NCBI GenBank assembly: GCA_000320545.1
Contig: ADNK01003007.1
Span: 1-30,000, forward strand
Source of the DNA: Bigelowiella natans CCMP2755
Taxonomy: Eukaryota > Cercozoa > Chlorarachniophyceae
Reading direction: 5' to 3'
DNA length: 30,000 nt
Shown here: piece by piece, positions 12,889 through 23,100 of the stretch
How the letters are laid out: each line of letters starts with the position of its first letter
Position numbering within the stretch: position 1 is the first letter of the stretch
Program-made: the position numbers and the translations under genes
The notes under the pieces: model-generated
Databases searched by the model: none
Told to the model about the DNA's origin: nothing
What the model saw: only the letters and a program-made list of their open reading frames with translations

Positions 12889-13731
12889 GAAACAGTTATG
12901 GGGATGGTATACAAGTAATTGTCAACCACGAATTTCCAGATGTTTGATGACGATGAAATGAAAAGAAAATTCTAATCATCTATCTAAATGCAGAGAAACC
13001 AACCATGGCTGCACGCCGTGAGTTCGCTCCTAATCTTGAAGTCAGCGGCAGTAGGGGACAAGGCATCGCTCTAAGATTATGCTTTAAATTACTATTTTGG
13101 CACCAGCTACCACTTAGACGACAAAGGAGAAGAAATAAGTCTCATGATAGTTTTGCTGATATGGAGAGAGAGGTCTTCTAGAAACAAACTCCTTAGGCGG
13201 CATATCCCCAAAGAATTTCGAGAGCTAACAGTTATCTCTTAAGAAATACCGGAATGTGCACGGCTCTCCTAAGATACAACAACGGAGGCGTATTACATCG
13301 TCAATGCAACAATCGTAAGAGCTCAAGGAGAAAAAGCTATTACCGGTCCATTCGAAGTGCTTGCTCACCAATAATACCTTATTTGTACAGGATATGCATA
13401 CAATATATGCGGGAGATTCATATGCTTCTGACGATTGAGATAGGATACACACAAATGTATTCTTTTATGCCTTTTACCTGCTGACCGGAAGGGCTATACT
13501 GCCATATCTTTACCCCTGAAGAGAGAGAGCAAAATTTAAAGCTAAATACAAATGTAAGTGTGACAGGTAGCGTTACCAATGTAGCCTTTGGCAATTGACG
13601 TGAGAAGTGATGACTTTAACACAGTGTGATTGCGATGGACATCTCTGATCAAAACAAGCATAGGGAATATAAGCTCTAATGTCCCCATTACCTCTGCCCT
13701 CGCCTATTTCGTTTCATCTCTTTGTCTTTAA

Positions 13732-13783
<52 letters not shown>

Positions 13784-13862
13784 AGTTTTATGTAAGAGGA
13801 ATAGATAGAAGGCACAGAAGGCAGCATACTTTTGAGTTCGTGTGTCTTTGTATGTGTGTGTT

Positions 13863-13905
<43 letters not shown>

Positions 13906-16900
13906 AAGAGGGAGAAAAAATGGTGAGGGACCTCTGTACTACAGCATCAAAGTGAGGATGAAGAATAAACGGACCTACATAGGAATGTAACAATTCAAAC
14001 TTGCTCTTTCAAGATATAGCCGATCTTATCACTATTACGTATAATTTCATCCTTTGTTTTGTGAAGACTCAAGGATGCATTTACAAACGCACATACACAC
14101 ACACACACACACATACACATACACATACACAAAAACTCACCCAGAGAGCGAGATCAAAATTGAGGGAATAACAAAAGTTTGAAAGGCAAAGAGAAAGCTG
14201 GGCGAGAGAAAGATATGCACCAGTAACTCTAGCGACATCATCGTGGCTGGAAACTTCTTTAAGGTTGCTGCTTACTTCCAACCCATGCAAGTAATCCTTA
14301 GGTGGAGCAAAATAGTGTGTACACATTACAATCACTCCCCTTCGTGAAACATCTTCCGAGCTCGCATAGTTGAGTATCATTTATGGGGTAAAATCTACCT
14401 GTGTTGGTGATGAGGTAGTAGGCGAAAAAGTCGGCATTGAAGTCAAGGGAGTAGCAGTCGGAACATGCGTGGATGGGGAGGAGGTTGGCTGCGATGACGA
14501 AGGCCCGCAACTCGGAGCCAGAGACAAAGGCGCTCCTAAAATATTGTCTCTATATTGTTGATGACGCAAGAATTCACCACCACCACTGAGGCATGAACAA
14601 TTACCCTTCCCTACCAACCCATACCACTAGAACGCTGATGAGATCTCGCTAATCACCTGTTGGGCGGTCAGTAGCAGGAGCGTTAGTAGTCGTTGGTGCC
14701 TTAGTAGTCGAATCGAGAGCAGCAAAGGCGTAGAGGGTTGGAACGACGTCTCCGACCCACGTCAGTCGCTGTTTGACAGAGCTGGAGTTCCCCCCTTAGA
14801 TAACGTCAAAAAAGGAAGGCATTATCTGCACATAGGCCTAATGGCTACGTGTAAGACAAGAGAGGTACCAAATTGAGAGTCGCCCCAAGTCACCACCCTG
14901 TTGCTGGCTATCAATCGAGCAGCAAACGCTCTCCCTGAGAAAGACCAAATGTGAATGAAAGGCAAGCTTCACGTGCATATGTGTGGATTTGCTTAGAAGA
15001 CTTCAACATTATTTTTGACTTAATTTGTCTCTGATGCTTCTCCTTCTGTTCGCAAGGGGCCATCCGAAGCATCATAGCAGCATTCTAGGAAACCTTGTGA
15101 CTATGTGTAAATGTACCTTTCGGAGACGAATAGATTGCCTGCACCCTGGACAACTTCAGTGCCGCTGAAATTGAAGATAAGTTACCTGTTTAAAGGTGGT
15201 TGTAGTGAGGATATGAACTCTGCACAAACGTTAGAACTTGGGCGCGATACACGGTATAAACAGCTACCCCCGGTATGCGCGCTACCCCACGCAACTGCCA
15301 TTCCAGAATCGCTCAAGGCACAGAAGCCTTTACATAGCACATTTGAGATAAAACGGCACTTTTAATAGGGATTAGGATGAGGGGAAGGAGGTTACGCTGA
15401 AAAGGAAGATATCACTCCAAGATCTAATGGTCATGTTATTATACTTTGAGAAGTTGAGGCAATGGTTGTGATGTTTCGTAGAAGATGCTGCACACTCGAC
15501 GAGTCTCCCCCACTCTCTGTGTGGCCCCACGTGACTACCTGCATGTGGAAACAGAAATAAGGTTGCTGAACTAACGGTGATAGAGCATATTCGATCTCTG
15601 GCCAAGGGTTCAAGAGAAAAGTGTAATTCAAAAAATTAATTTATGCCCCGGCTTTCTTTCAATGGCGCTGACCGTGTTGTCGTGTCGCAGAGCAGCAAAC
15701 GCTCTGGATGTGGTGAATATGTCGGACACGTTTGCGTTTAGCTGAGAGCTGACGCTGGAAGAATCAGCCCCATAGAATATCCGTCCCCAGGTAATTACAC
15801 TCCCATCGCTCATCAGCGCGGCAAAGGCATATTCCGTATGGAAGAGCTTCCTTACTGTAGCAGCTGTTGCGGGTAAGGGTGGTGATGATGGGGATATTCG
15901 AGGATCTCTTGGAGATGTCGTCCACCCTATCAGATGCACAATTAGAAAGAATTATGAATTAACACTGCTCGAGCTTTTTATTCTTGGATTAGCGTTGTTC
16001 AATTGTCTCAGGTTCTCTAAGCCCAGAAACATACCCCATCCTAGTATCTTGGAGTCATTGCGAATTGCAGCGAACGATTCGGTATTAGATTCGATGGAAA
16101 TGAAGAGGAATTGTTGGTTTTCTAACACGTCCAGAGATTGTAGGTTATCATAAGCGCCACTTCCCCAAACAATAATTTCTCCTTTTTCACGGCAGCACAG
16201 GATGGAGGAGGGAAAAAACAGGAAGAGAGAAAGTAAAAGCCCATTCGAAGATGCTTGAGTTTACAAACTCCTATATCATTTTCATGTTATCACTCTCGCT
16301 AAATACTGACTCTATATGTATGTAACCTGTATCTGTAAGGCCTGCGAAGGCGCCTAAAATCGCCGTGATTTGAGTCAGTTTTTTGGACCTAAGATAAACT
16401 GATTTTCCTGTGAACGGATAATCCACGTCGCCTCCGTACAACCCTATGTAGATTTAAGAAGAGAGTTGCAAGATTAGAATGGACATTAGTGACGTAGCTC
16501 TCGCACTTACTTTCACCGAACGTGAGGAGTGATCCGTTTGTTAATAACACGGCAAACGCCGGTTTTGAACCTAATAGTTTATAGATATTTATGCAACTAC
16601 AAATAATGCCCTGTTTAATACCATTGTGTCGCTATTTCCTTCTTATTCGACCTTAATGTCCCTTCTGTTTTCTTATCTACTATTAATATTCTGCCATCTA
16701 TCTCTCTTCGTTTTCATGATTTCTCCCAACCTTTATTGCTCACAATCCGTTTGACGTCGTTGCTGGCCTCAATTTGAAAACTCTTTGTGACGAACGAATT
16801 GCTTCTAGAAGATACTCCATACCACAGAAAGTATGATCCATCATCCTGATAAATCACGTTTATATGTGGGATTAGTTAAGATTTGAAAGAAAGTTGTAAA

Positions 16901-17550
16901 TCTCGTTAGCCGGCGGTGCGAACACCAGGGACATTTCCTTTTTTAAAATGGGGATATAGCTAAGACCTGCGTCGCAGCAAAGCCTATTTCAAACAAAAGA
17001 TTATATTGGGGGGAATTAAAGTAGAAACAAGGCCAATGATGATGGAAATTCAAAATTACCTCTCGGGAAGGGTAACACGTTTGTGAATCTTAAACTCCTA
17101 ATGTAAGCAGGAGGTTGTCCACCATATTCACTGCTACCCCATACATAAAGACCTCCTGTGAAGAAAATTGAGGTAAGAATGTAATTTTTATCCACGATTC
17201 TACTGAGGGGTACACAGCACCGTGTGCGGTAAGAGATGCGAAGGCGCCTTCTGAAGCGACGAGCTATCAAAGCATCCATACTGTTAGATTGCAAAATTAA
17301 GAGAATATACATCGGAATACCTTCGTCACATCAGCGTACGTAGGAATGGGTGCTGATCCAATAGAAGCCCCTCCTTCATTAGAACTTCCCCAAGTTATCA
17401 CCTACATAAACACACTTCTGTTCATTGCTTACTTTTCTCTATTTTCTTTCCCATCCCCCTCTCCCTCTGCACCTGGTATGCTGTCCCTACACTTAATCCG
17501 AATGAAAGAATGGCTATCCTCAACCACAAGCGTGCCAAAAGGGAGTCCAT
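4196..17550 (-). CDS. Giant RCC1-like-repeat multi-pass membrane protein
   Basis: About 48 exons, about 1,600 residues. In order (high to low): 17473-17550, 17321-17401, 17221-17263, 17060-17155, 16967-16983, 16731-16845, 16511-16570, 16327-16443, 16035-16181, 15673-15926, 15445-15538, 14869-14934, 14657-14794, 14399-14535, 14221-14296, 13577-13642, 13478-13515, 13344-13377, 13250-13268, 13123-13177, 12512-12810, 12140-12256, 11405-11444, 11221-11274, 11030-11086, about 10796-10955, 10603-about 10681, 10388-10406, 10270-10342, 9870-9912, 9724-9780, 9546-9569, 9183-9300, 9015-9151, 8100-8144, 8031-8076, 7861-7880, 7541-7621, 7391-7466, 7175-7206, 6934-6994, 6671-6809, 6389-6513, 5508-5898 (interrupted), 5313-5408, 5156-5240, 4963-5032, 4196-4870. 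Phases agree at nearly every junction, which is strong support for one gene. Weak points: 10603-10955, the frame break at 5728, and the tiny introns near 8090 and 9167. The ectodomain is a beta-propeller of RCC1-like blades; the membrane part matches no family I know. Proposed role: surface receptor or adhesion protein. Confidence 0.82.
5508..5898 (-). other. Exon pair with an in-frame TGA
   Basis: Read in the phase set by the flanking exons, this block is open except for one TGA at 5728-5730. The 5' half begins ELEILRHSFGICAWYP; the 3' half is CFLRAVLGESSVSYWIGDG followed by a His/Gln/Ala-rich run (HHHHH, AAAA). The simplest reading is an intron of 102 bases from donor 5793 to acceptor 5692, which removes the stop and keeps phase. 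A genuine nonsense mutation cannot be excluded. A longer ORF exists in another frame on this strand and another on the plus strand, but neither joins the neighbouring exons in phase. Confidence 0.5.
6546..6579. repeat. (GA)n microsatellite in gene 2 intron
   Basis: On the coding (minus) strand this is a TC tract about 30 bases upstream of the acceptor at 6514, so it may serve as part of the polypyrimidine tract. Confidence 0.9.
7782..7826. repeat. (CT)n microsatellite in gene 2 intron
   Basis: A long perfect CT run next to the 20-base microexon 7861-7880 of the giant minus-strand gene. Confidence 0.95.
8145..9014. other. Long intron of gene 2, no exon seen
   Basis: The splice phases of the flanking exons (9015-9151 leaving phase 2, 8100-8144 entering with one base) already match, so no further exon is needed. 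A plus-strand frame of 89 codons at 8649-8918 has no supporting features and is treated as chance. Confidence 0.5.
11699..11732. repeat. (TA)n microsatellite
   Basis: A TA run with one TG interruption inside the large intron between exons 12140-12256 and 11405-11444 of gene 2. Confidence 0.9.
12400..12505. repeat. Perfect 53-base tandem duplication
   Basis: Bases 12400-12452 are repeated exactly at 12453-12505 (unit beginning AAGATCTGTCAGGGGCGCAT and ending GCCCGCTTAT). It lies in the intron immediately 3' of the donor of exon 12512-12810 (minus strand), only a few bases from that splice site. Complete identity implies a recent event or an assembly artefact. Confidence 0.97.
12831..12885. 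repeat. Compound (AC)n(GA)n microsatellite at an acceptor
   Basis: On the minus strand this reads as TC then GT repeats and ends about 20 bases before the acceptor of exon 12512-12810. Confidence 0.95.
13735..13905. repeat. Cluster of (TA)n, (GT)n and (GA)n microsatellites
   Basis: TA then GT dinucleotides run at 13735-13783, and GT then GA at about 13853-13905, all within one intron of gene 2. A further AC-rich run lies at about 14090-14125. Confidence 0.95.
14399..14794 (-). other. Pro/Thr/Ser mucin-like stalk
   Basis: The end of exon 14657-14794 (KAPTTTNAPATDRPT) and the whole of exon 14399-14535 (many SSP, PTS and TPT steps) form an extended Pro/Thr/Ser spacer of about 60 residues. Such segments are usually O-glycosylated. 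It separates the propeller from the juxtamembrane domain. Confidence 0.8.
14657..17401 (-). other. RCC1-like beta-propeller ectodomain
   Basis: Twelve exons encode about ten blades marked by V-x-x-W-G or related strands: VITWGSS, LYVWGSS, YFLWYG, LLTFGE, IIVWGS, ILGWGW, VITWGR, VVTWGH, VVTWGD, LTWVGD. They alternate with A-F-A-A-L type segments (AFASL, AFAVL, AFAGL, SFAAI, AFAAL twice, AFAAR, AFAAL). These AFAAL...VTWG units are typical of the divergent RCC1 repeats common in protist and algal proteins. Many introns fall inside a blade, just before VVTWG or just before AFAA. Following a signal peptide, the propeller is predicted to be outside the cell or in a lumen rather than acting as a Ran exchange factor. 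Confidence 0.85.
17473..17550 (-). other. Signal peptide exon of the RCC1-like receptor
   Basis: The exon encodes a 26-residue leader, Met-Asp-Ser followed by Arg-containing and then hydrophobic residues (IAILSFGLSVGTA), ending Tyr-Gln at a CAG|GTGCAG donor. The next exon starts in phase with the first RCC1-like blade (VITWGSS). This fixes the start at 17550 and predicts a secreted N-terminus. Confidence 0.8.
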
Positions 17551-18101
17551 GGTTTCGGAATCACTTGTGCCTACGCCTTCCGATCGCAAAACGACGAAGA
17601 CATTGTGTGGTATTCTCTCGCTACCCCTCGGATAAAATCGTCCTCTCGGTCTCGCTGAGAACGAGGGACTTGTAACGCTAAATGAGATGTTCAAAACAAA
17701 TGGATGATAGGCGATTAGGTATGTGCGACAAGAAAAAAATTCTGATTGAGATCCGAAAACGACCATCCGATTTCGTTTCCCATCGGAAACGCTCAACTAC
17801 CGGCGACTACAGGCATTGGATCGACGTAAATTAAAAGTCGCAGAGCTAAAATTGAGGAGGTTTTTCAGTTTTTGAAGCTAGTACAGATGCTGGAAGGTTT
17901 CCCTAATACGATTGGGTTTTGAGGAACAGCTGGAAGGGCATGAGATTACTTCGGTGCGACAACAAATGTCAACTAAAAACATTGAAAAAACAGCACTATT
18001 TGCCCTCATCTCTTCGTTGCCACTAGAAACGCAGCTACCTCAATGGACTACAACTTCGATTGACTTCCTGGTTGTGAGTGCGAAAAGAGGGAAACAGACG
18101 G
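17551..18101. promoter_or_regulatory. Shared intergenic region of divergent receptor genes
   Basis: Only 551 bases separate the minus-strand start of the RCC1-like receptor from the plus-strand start of the NHL/GPS receptor. Both 5' UTRs and both promoters must lie here, unless there are upstream non-coding exons. No sharp TATA box or repeated operator-like site stood out. A bidirectional promoter is inferred from geometry only. Confidence 0.55.
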
Positions 18102-20167
18102 ATGCACCTACATGTTCTCCTTGCTGCCGCTGCAGTGCTGCGGGCTACGGCGGAGAACAGCACCGCTGTAACGAGGACAATGACTGGAATTCACGGGGTT
18201 GTGTACAACATGCCAAAAGGAATTAGTTATAGCCCTTTGCTCGAGGCTACTGTTGTTTCAGACGAAGGTCGTTAACTTGATGTAGTTGTTGCTTATTTAG
18301 TGAGTCCAAAAATCACTAGTTCCTCATAGGCAACCAAATGGTTTATATCGCCAACTTGAGCTCTGCTGGGAGTGCGCAAGTCGTTCAACTGGGTCAATAT
18401 ATAGGTCCTCTTGGGGAGGAGCAACAAAAAAAAGAATAGGATTTCTTTTGACTAGCTACATGACTCTATTTCTATGTACTAGATTCTGGGTATGTCGATG
18501 GAGATAAGGACAACGTTCGTTTTTCTTCACCCAGAGGTCCCTTTTAATTCTGCTAGAATTTGAAAAATATATCTTTATCATGAATAATTACCAATACTAT
18601 TAGGCATCGTGCAAATATCGGACTCCCCGCCTACTTTCATACTTGCAGATAGTGTAAATACTTTTAAGATACTTGAATAGACCTTGCTATATCCGCATTG
18701 CTCTGCTATCTTTGGCATTCCGTGTTAATTTTAATTTCGGTACAATTAGGGGAATCACGTGCTCCGCAAGATTGTGGCGTCGTCTCTCCACAATGTCTCG
18801 ACTTCTACTCTTATTGCGAATGTAAGTAGTACAGTTTTCAAGTTTTAAATCTAGATATTTCATCAAGATCGACATGAAATATTTATCTACATTCTTCCAT
18901 TTCGAATTTTTGATTAAAATATTTTTGGAAGGTTTAATATTTACATTTGAATATTGATGTAGCTTTCGCTTTGATAGATAACGTTATACTTGTCTTCTCT
19001 CGGCATTTATCATTTCGAATGAATAGGGATCTGCGTCTGGGTTCAAGGATGGCGTCGGAAAGGACGTGCTCTTCCAAATACCTTCTTACCTAGCATATTC
19101 AAGCAGCGATGAAAGGCATGCTTATCTTTGGATGTGACGGATGGGAGCTCAAAAAATGTATTTTGATTCAGGAAAGTACTTTTTGTTTCTGATACCTCTA
19201 ACCATGCGATTCGTATGGTAGACTTGAAATCACTGCAGGTATGATCAAGCACTGCATGCCATAAAGACTATTTTCCCCCTGTCTTACTACTGTCCTTTCT
19301 ATGATCGAAAGGTAACATCAATCGGAGCGGGCGTTTCTGGATTCATCGATGGAATCGGCCACCTAGCAGCGTTTAACAACCCAAATGGTTCAAAATTATA
19401 GTATGTCTGTTTGATAAATCGTTGACTGTCTACCAACAACTAAAGGTCTTGATGTTACCCTCTGCTGCAATAAAACCCAATACGTGTACGTGGCAGATAC
19501 GAATAACTCAGTAGTTAGAAGGTAATGGAAAAACGCACGATTTCCCATTATGTATGCTTTCCGGTATTCACCAACAAGAACATGAAACGCATTTAAACGC
19601 AGCATTTAACATTGACAAGTCCGGATTCGCGAGGCTTTAAATATGGATGATTGCATGATTATTTAGGATCGAACTGACGGGAGAGAGCAACTATACAGAT
19701 ACTATCTCAGGGGGCGGATGCAATAATTCCTGTAATTCCCCACAGGACGGTAAGTTTTCATTAAAACCATTTTTTAGCACAACATCTCCTCACCATATCA
19801 GCCTGATGACAGTGTACTCAGATTTGTTTCTGTAAGTGAGACTTTCTAATGGTATCAGGTTCCCTCTCGATAGCGACTTTTAAGTTTCCTTTTGGATTGG
19901 CAGTTCTGCATCGATATGGTTGATTTTCATCCAATTCATATTAAACTACGACGGAGCAGAAACAGAAGATGCGCGCGCACGAGTGTATGTGATTTCACTG
20001 TTCGTAAACAGTTTGAGAATTGACACTATATACCTCCCATTAGTAGCATGAACCCATAATCGTATTCTAATATCAGTGATTGTATTTTAGGCTGCAGCCC
20101 CGAGGAAGGAGTTATATTTGTCACAGATCAATATGCAGTTCGTCGTATCTCAATAGCAGAAAATGCG
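18102..20167 (+). other. Signal peptide and NHL-repeat beta-propeller
   Basis: The start ATG at 18102 is followed by HLHVLLAAAAVLRATA, a clear signal peptide. Eleven in-phase exons then carry NHL repeats: NMPKGISYSP, DGDKDNVRFSSPRG, ILADSGNHVLRKI, GFKDGVGKDVLFQIPSYLAY, LFVSDTSNHAIRMVD, GFIDGIGHLAAFNNPNG, YVYVADTNNSVVRRI and VIFVTDQYAVRRISI. The D-x-x-N-x-x-(I/V)-R pattern is the NHL signature. A further NHL-like piece (SSVSVDNGRDG) lies near 20427-20460 but its phase does not fit the model. The propeller is predicted to be extracellular. Confidence 0.88.
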
Positions 20168-23100
20168 GTAAGGGCGTTTTCGAGACGCGCTTTTTGGGAA
20201 ATTATGATTGAATAGTTTTCGATCGTGCAGCCATGTCTTCCTTTCTCACTCACAGAGTAGTTTGCCGTGTTTCTTATCTTGCCTTGATAAAGATTCAATA
20301 TTACTTAAATGTCCTGCAAATTTGCTTGATTGGGAGCTTGTGTGAGTTTACATATCATCCCAACAATACAGGAACATATCTTGGTTATCTTTTCTATATG
20401 ATTTGTTGAGGTGACGACTATAGCAGGCTCTTCAGTTAGTGTAGATAATGGACGCGATGGGGTAAAACTGCTGTCGTGCATGTACTTTATACATAATTAT
20501 AACTACCAGCATGCAAGGAACGTGAATAAAGATGGAAGAAATATATCAGAGTGATTAGGGAATACGATAAACCACAACGGTCAGTCATGACTACATTATT
20601 GATATTGAAGGTGGGGAGTTTCGCAGCATTCCAGCTTCCTCTTCCTATCTTCCTATTGGACAATTCGGGGTATGAGATTCCGTCAAGAAAGAACTAGTGG
20701 GATCTTAGATGAAGAGAGTATGGGGCGAAGAAGAGGCAGAGGGGGAGAGCAAGAGACAGAAGTTTTTTATTAAAACTAAGTTCCAATAATATTTATCTCG
20801 AATATAAACTTATTTTCAGTTTCAGAGCGCAGTTTCAGATCGGCGATATCGACAGTTCTTCAGAGCCTATGGTTTGCAATACAGTCGCCTCGAGTTGCCT
20901 TTATTAAATCTGCCACATGTGACATTCATTTCCTAATTGAAATCATGGCGGTTTATCCTTGTTTACCTTCTACCAGTCTCGCCTGGTTCGGTTAGACTAC
21001 ACCTACACGTCACCCGAGCCGTCTCGATGTGTCATCACTGACTCCCCTTCTACAGCATCTCCATGTTAGTGTTCATTAAGCGTTCTCCTCTGCTACATAC
21101 TCAACGCTACACGTGCTTGTCTTATCGCTAAGTATCTTTATTATATCTTAGCTTCAGCTCCCACCACGTCGCCGCATACGCAGTCTCCAGTAACTCTATG
21201 TCCCAGTTCTTTGTCCCCATCTTCTTCCTCCCCTATCTCGTGTACTTCCTTTATAATTGCCCATTTTAATAGCGCCTCTGTATGTTACGAGTTTGGTTGA
21301 TTGGATTGCATGCACACAACACGGGTCATATTCGAGTGAATTCATCATAATTTAAACTGCTAATCAATATCATCGTTTACTGTACGATAGCTGCTATCTC
21401 AACGGGTGCCCCCACCTCCGTGAATCAGGACGATCATTATATAGCCCCTCATATTAGCTTAAATGTCCCGCAGCCCTTCCGAATCGGCCTCAATAACGTT
21501 ATCACTGCAGAAATCAAGTGGGGAGATGACGGCAGCTCTCAACCTTCGCAGTCCTTCTCTGAACTGCTTTGTTCTTATTCATGGAAAATTGTGAGATTAG
21601 CTTCTGATTATCGCCCGAGCCTAGTCGCGCTTGAAAACAAGCACGTACACCATTCACGCCTATATGTGCCGTCGGGCACATTGGAGGCGGGGGAAAGCTA
21701 CGCATTAAATTTCACTTTCAATTCCACGAAGAGTCAAGTTGTCACTGAGTCGGTGAATTTTGAGACATTTGTTTCAAGGCTACTGCCATCAATTGAAGGA
21801 GGACAGATAAGAGAGGTGCAAAGGGGGCGAGGTCTTTCCCTTTCAGCGAGAAGCAGCTATGATCCAGATTCTGTTGCAGGTGTTTGCTAATTTTTGAATC
21901 TTTAATGTTTCTTAGAGCCTATAACTTGAGCTTAGTCGTAATACTTCAATCTCTTTTCCTTCCCTCCATCCATTTCTCTTTCTCTTCCTTTTGTTTACAT
22001 CGCTCTTCAATCACTTTCTACATTTACGGGGATATTCTTATACTTGCTAATCTCATAGATATTAAGCATTTTGTACTCTTGCTCACCACACAGCTCTCGC
22101 TTCCTTTTCGCCTTCACCAATGCCTCATATCCGTTTGGTTATTGCAACGAAGGAACAATCCATAGCGAGCATGGTGGTGACCGCAAGGAGTTCTTTGCTT
22201 GGACGTGCAGCAAGAAACTCAAGGACAGTCAAATCCCCAAAAACATTAGCTTCGACAATACTTCGACACCGTGCAATACATCAATGTTGCAAGGACTGAA
22301 TCAATCCGAACTCGTGATTTCTGGAGATCTTTGGAATACATCCCGCTGCTACTTGTTCCAGCTTAGATTTTCGGTCGTTTCGAATGGTGGATTTTTAAGA
22401 CGCGAGGAAGCTATTTCAGTGCGGATTACAGTGGTTAAAGACTTGATCCCAAGAGTCACATTGCAAGCAAAGTCGACCATCATTCCGGTAACGAAGGCGA
22501 GTAGTATTGAACAGAAAGAAATGAATTAAAGAGACGCTTTATTTAGCTTTCATATTATCAGGAGAGTCCGTTTATGTACATCATGTCGTCTCTTCTCTTT
22601 ACTCTCAGCCTATTTATCTTCCTCTTCTCTATCTCTTCTATTGATCATAGTGATATGATTGCATGTGCGCATGCATTCTTGCAGGAAAATTTTGTGTTTA
22701 CGCGTATTCCTGTATGCTCTTGGTTCCTTTGCTTAGCTCTCTGCACGAGTTCAGCTGTTAGCCAATGCAGTGCCATCTCCAGATAGCAGGTCAACTGTCA
22801 GCGATTTAAGCTATCAATGGGGCTTGGAGGATTACCAGATCACTGCAGCATTTACAAACGACTCCTTTCGAGCACCGTACATCGATATAAAACTCAGCTC
22901 GTTGCTGACCGGCATTTTCCCCGCAGCGCCCAGCAGTCAGAACATCTTTGTGTTCAAGGTTTGTGTGACAGATACACGCGCGAATACCTCTACCGTAGCT
23001 ACGATTTCAGTTTCGAAGGCTGAGACACCAGTCATAACGAGTTACTCGGTCGCTCCTCTAAGAGCGCAAGCCTTTATCGAGGAGTTCAGCGCAACCATCA

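Larger units (their letters stand above)
12512..14296 (-). other. Juxtamembrane ectodomain, unrecognised
   Basis: Seven exons after the stalk encode about 210 residues before the first membrane helix. Visible pieces include HGLEVSSNLKEVSSHDD, IAKGYIGVKIWQYSPSGQQ and the large exon 12512-12810 (VEYRGPLSES...FIPNCMS). Asn-x-Ser/Thr sites fit an external location. No family was recognised. Confidence 0.6.

Noticed and set aside
14298-14510. A 70-codon minus-strand frame overlapping the stalk exon
   Set aside because: It is a shifted-frame shadow of the Pro/Thr/Ser exon 14399-14535, whose own frame matches both neighbours in phase.
14657-17401. RCC1-type Ran exchange factor or other nuclear protein
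   Set aside because: A signal peptide precedes the blades, and a mucin-like stalk and membrane helices follow.
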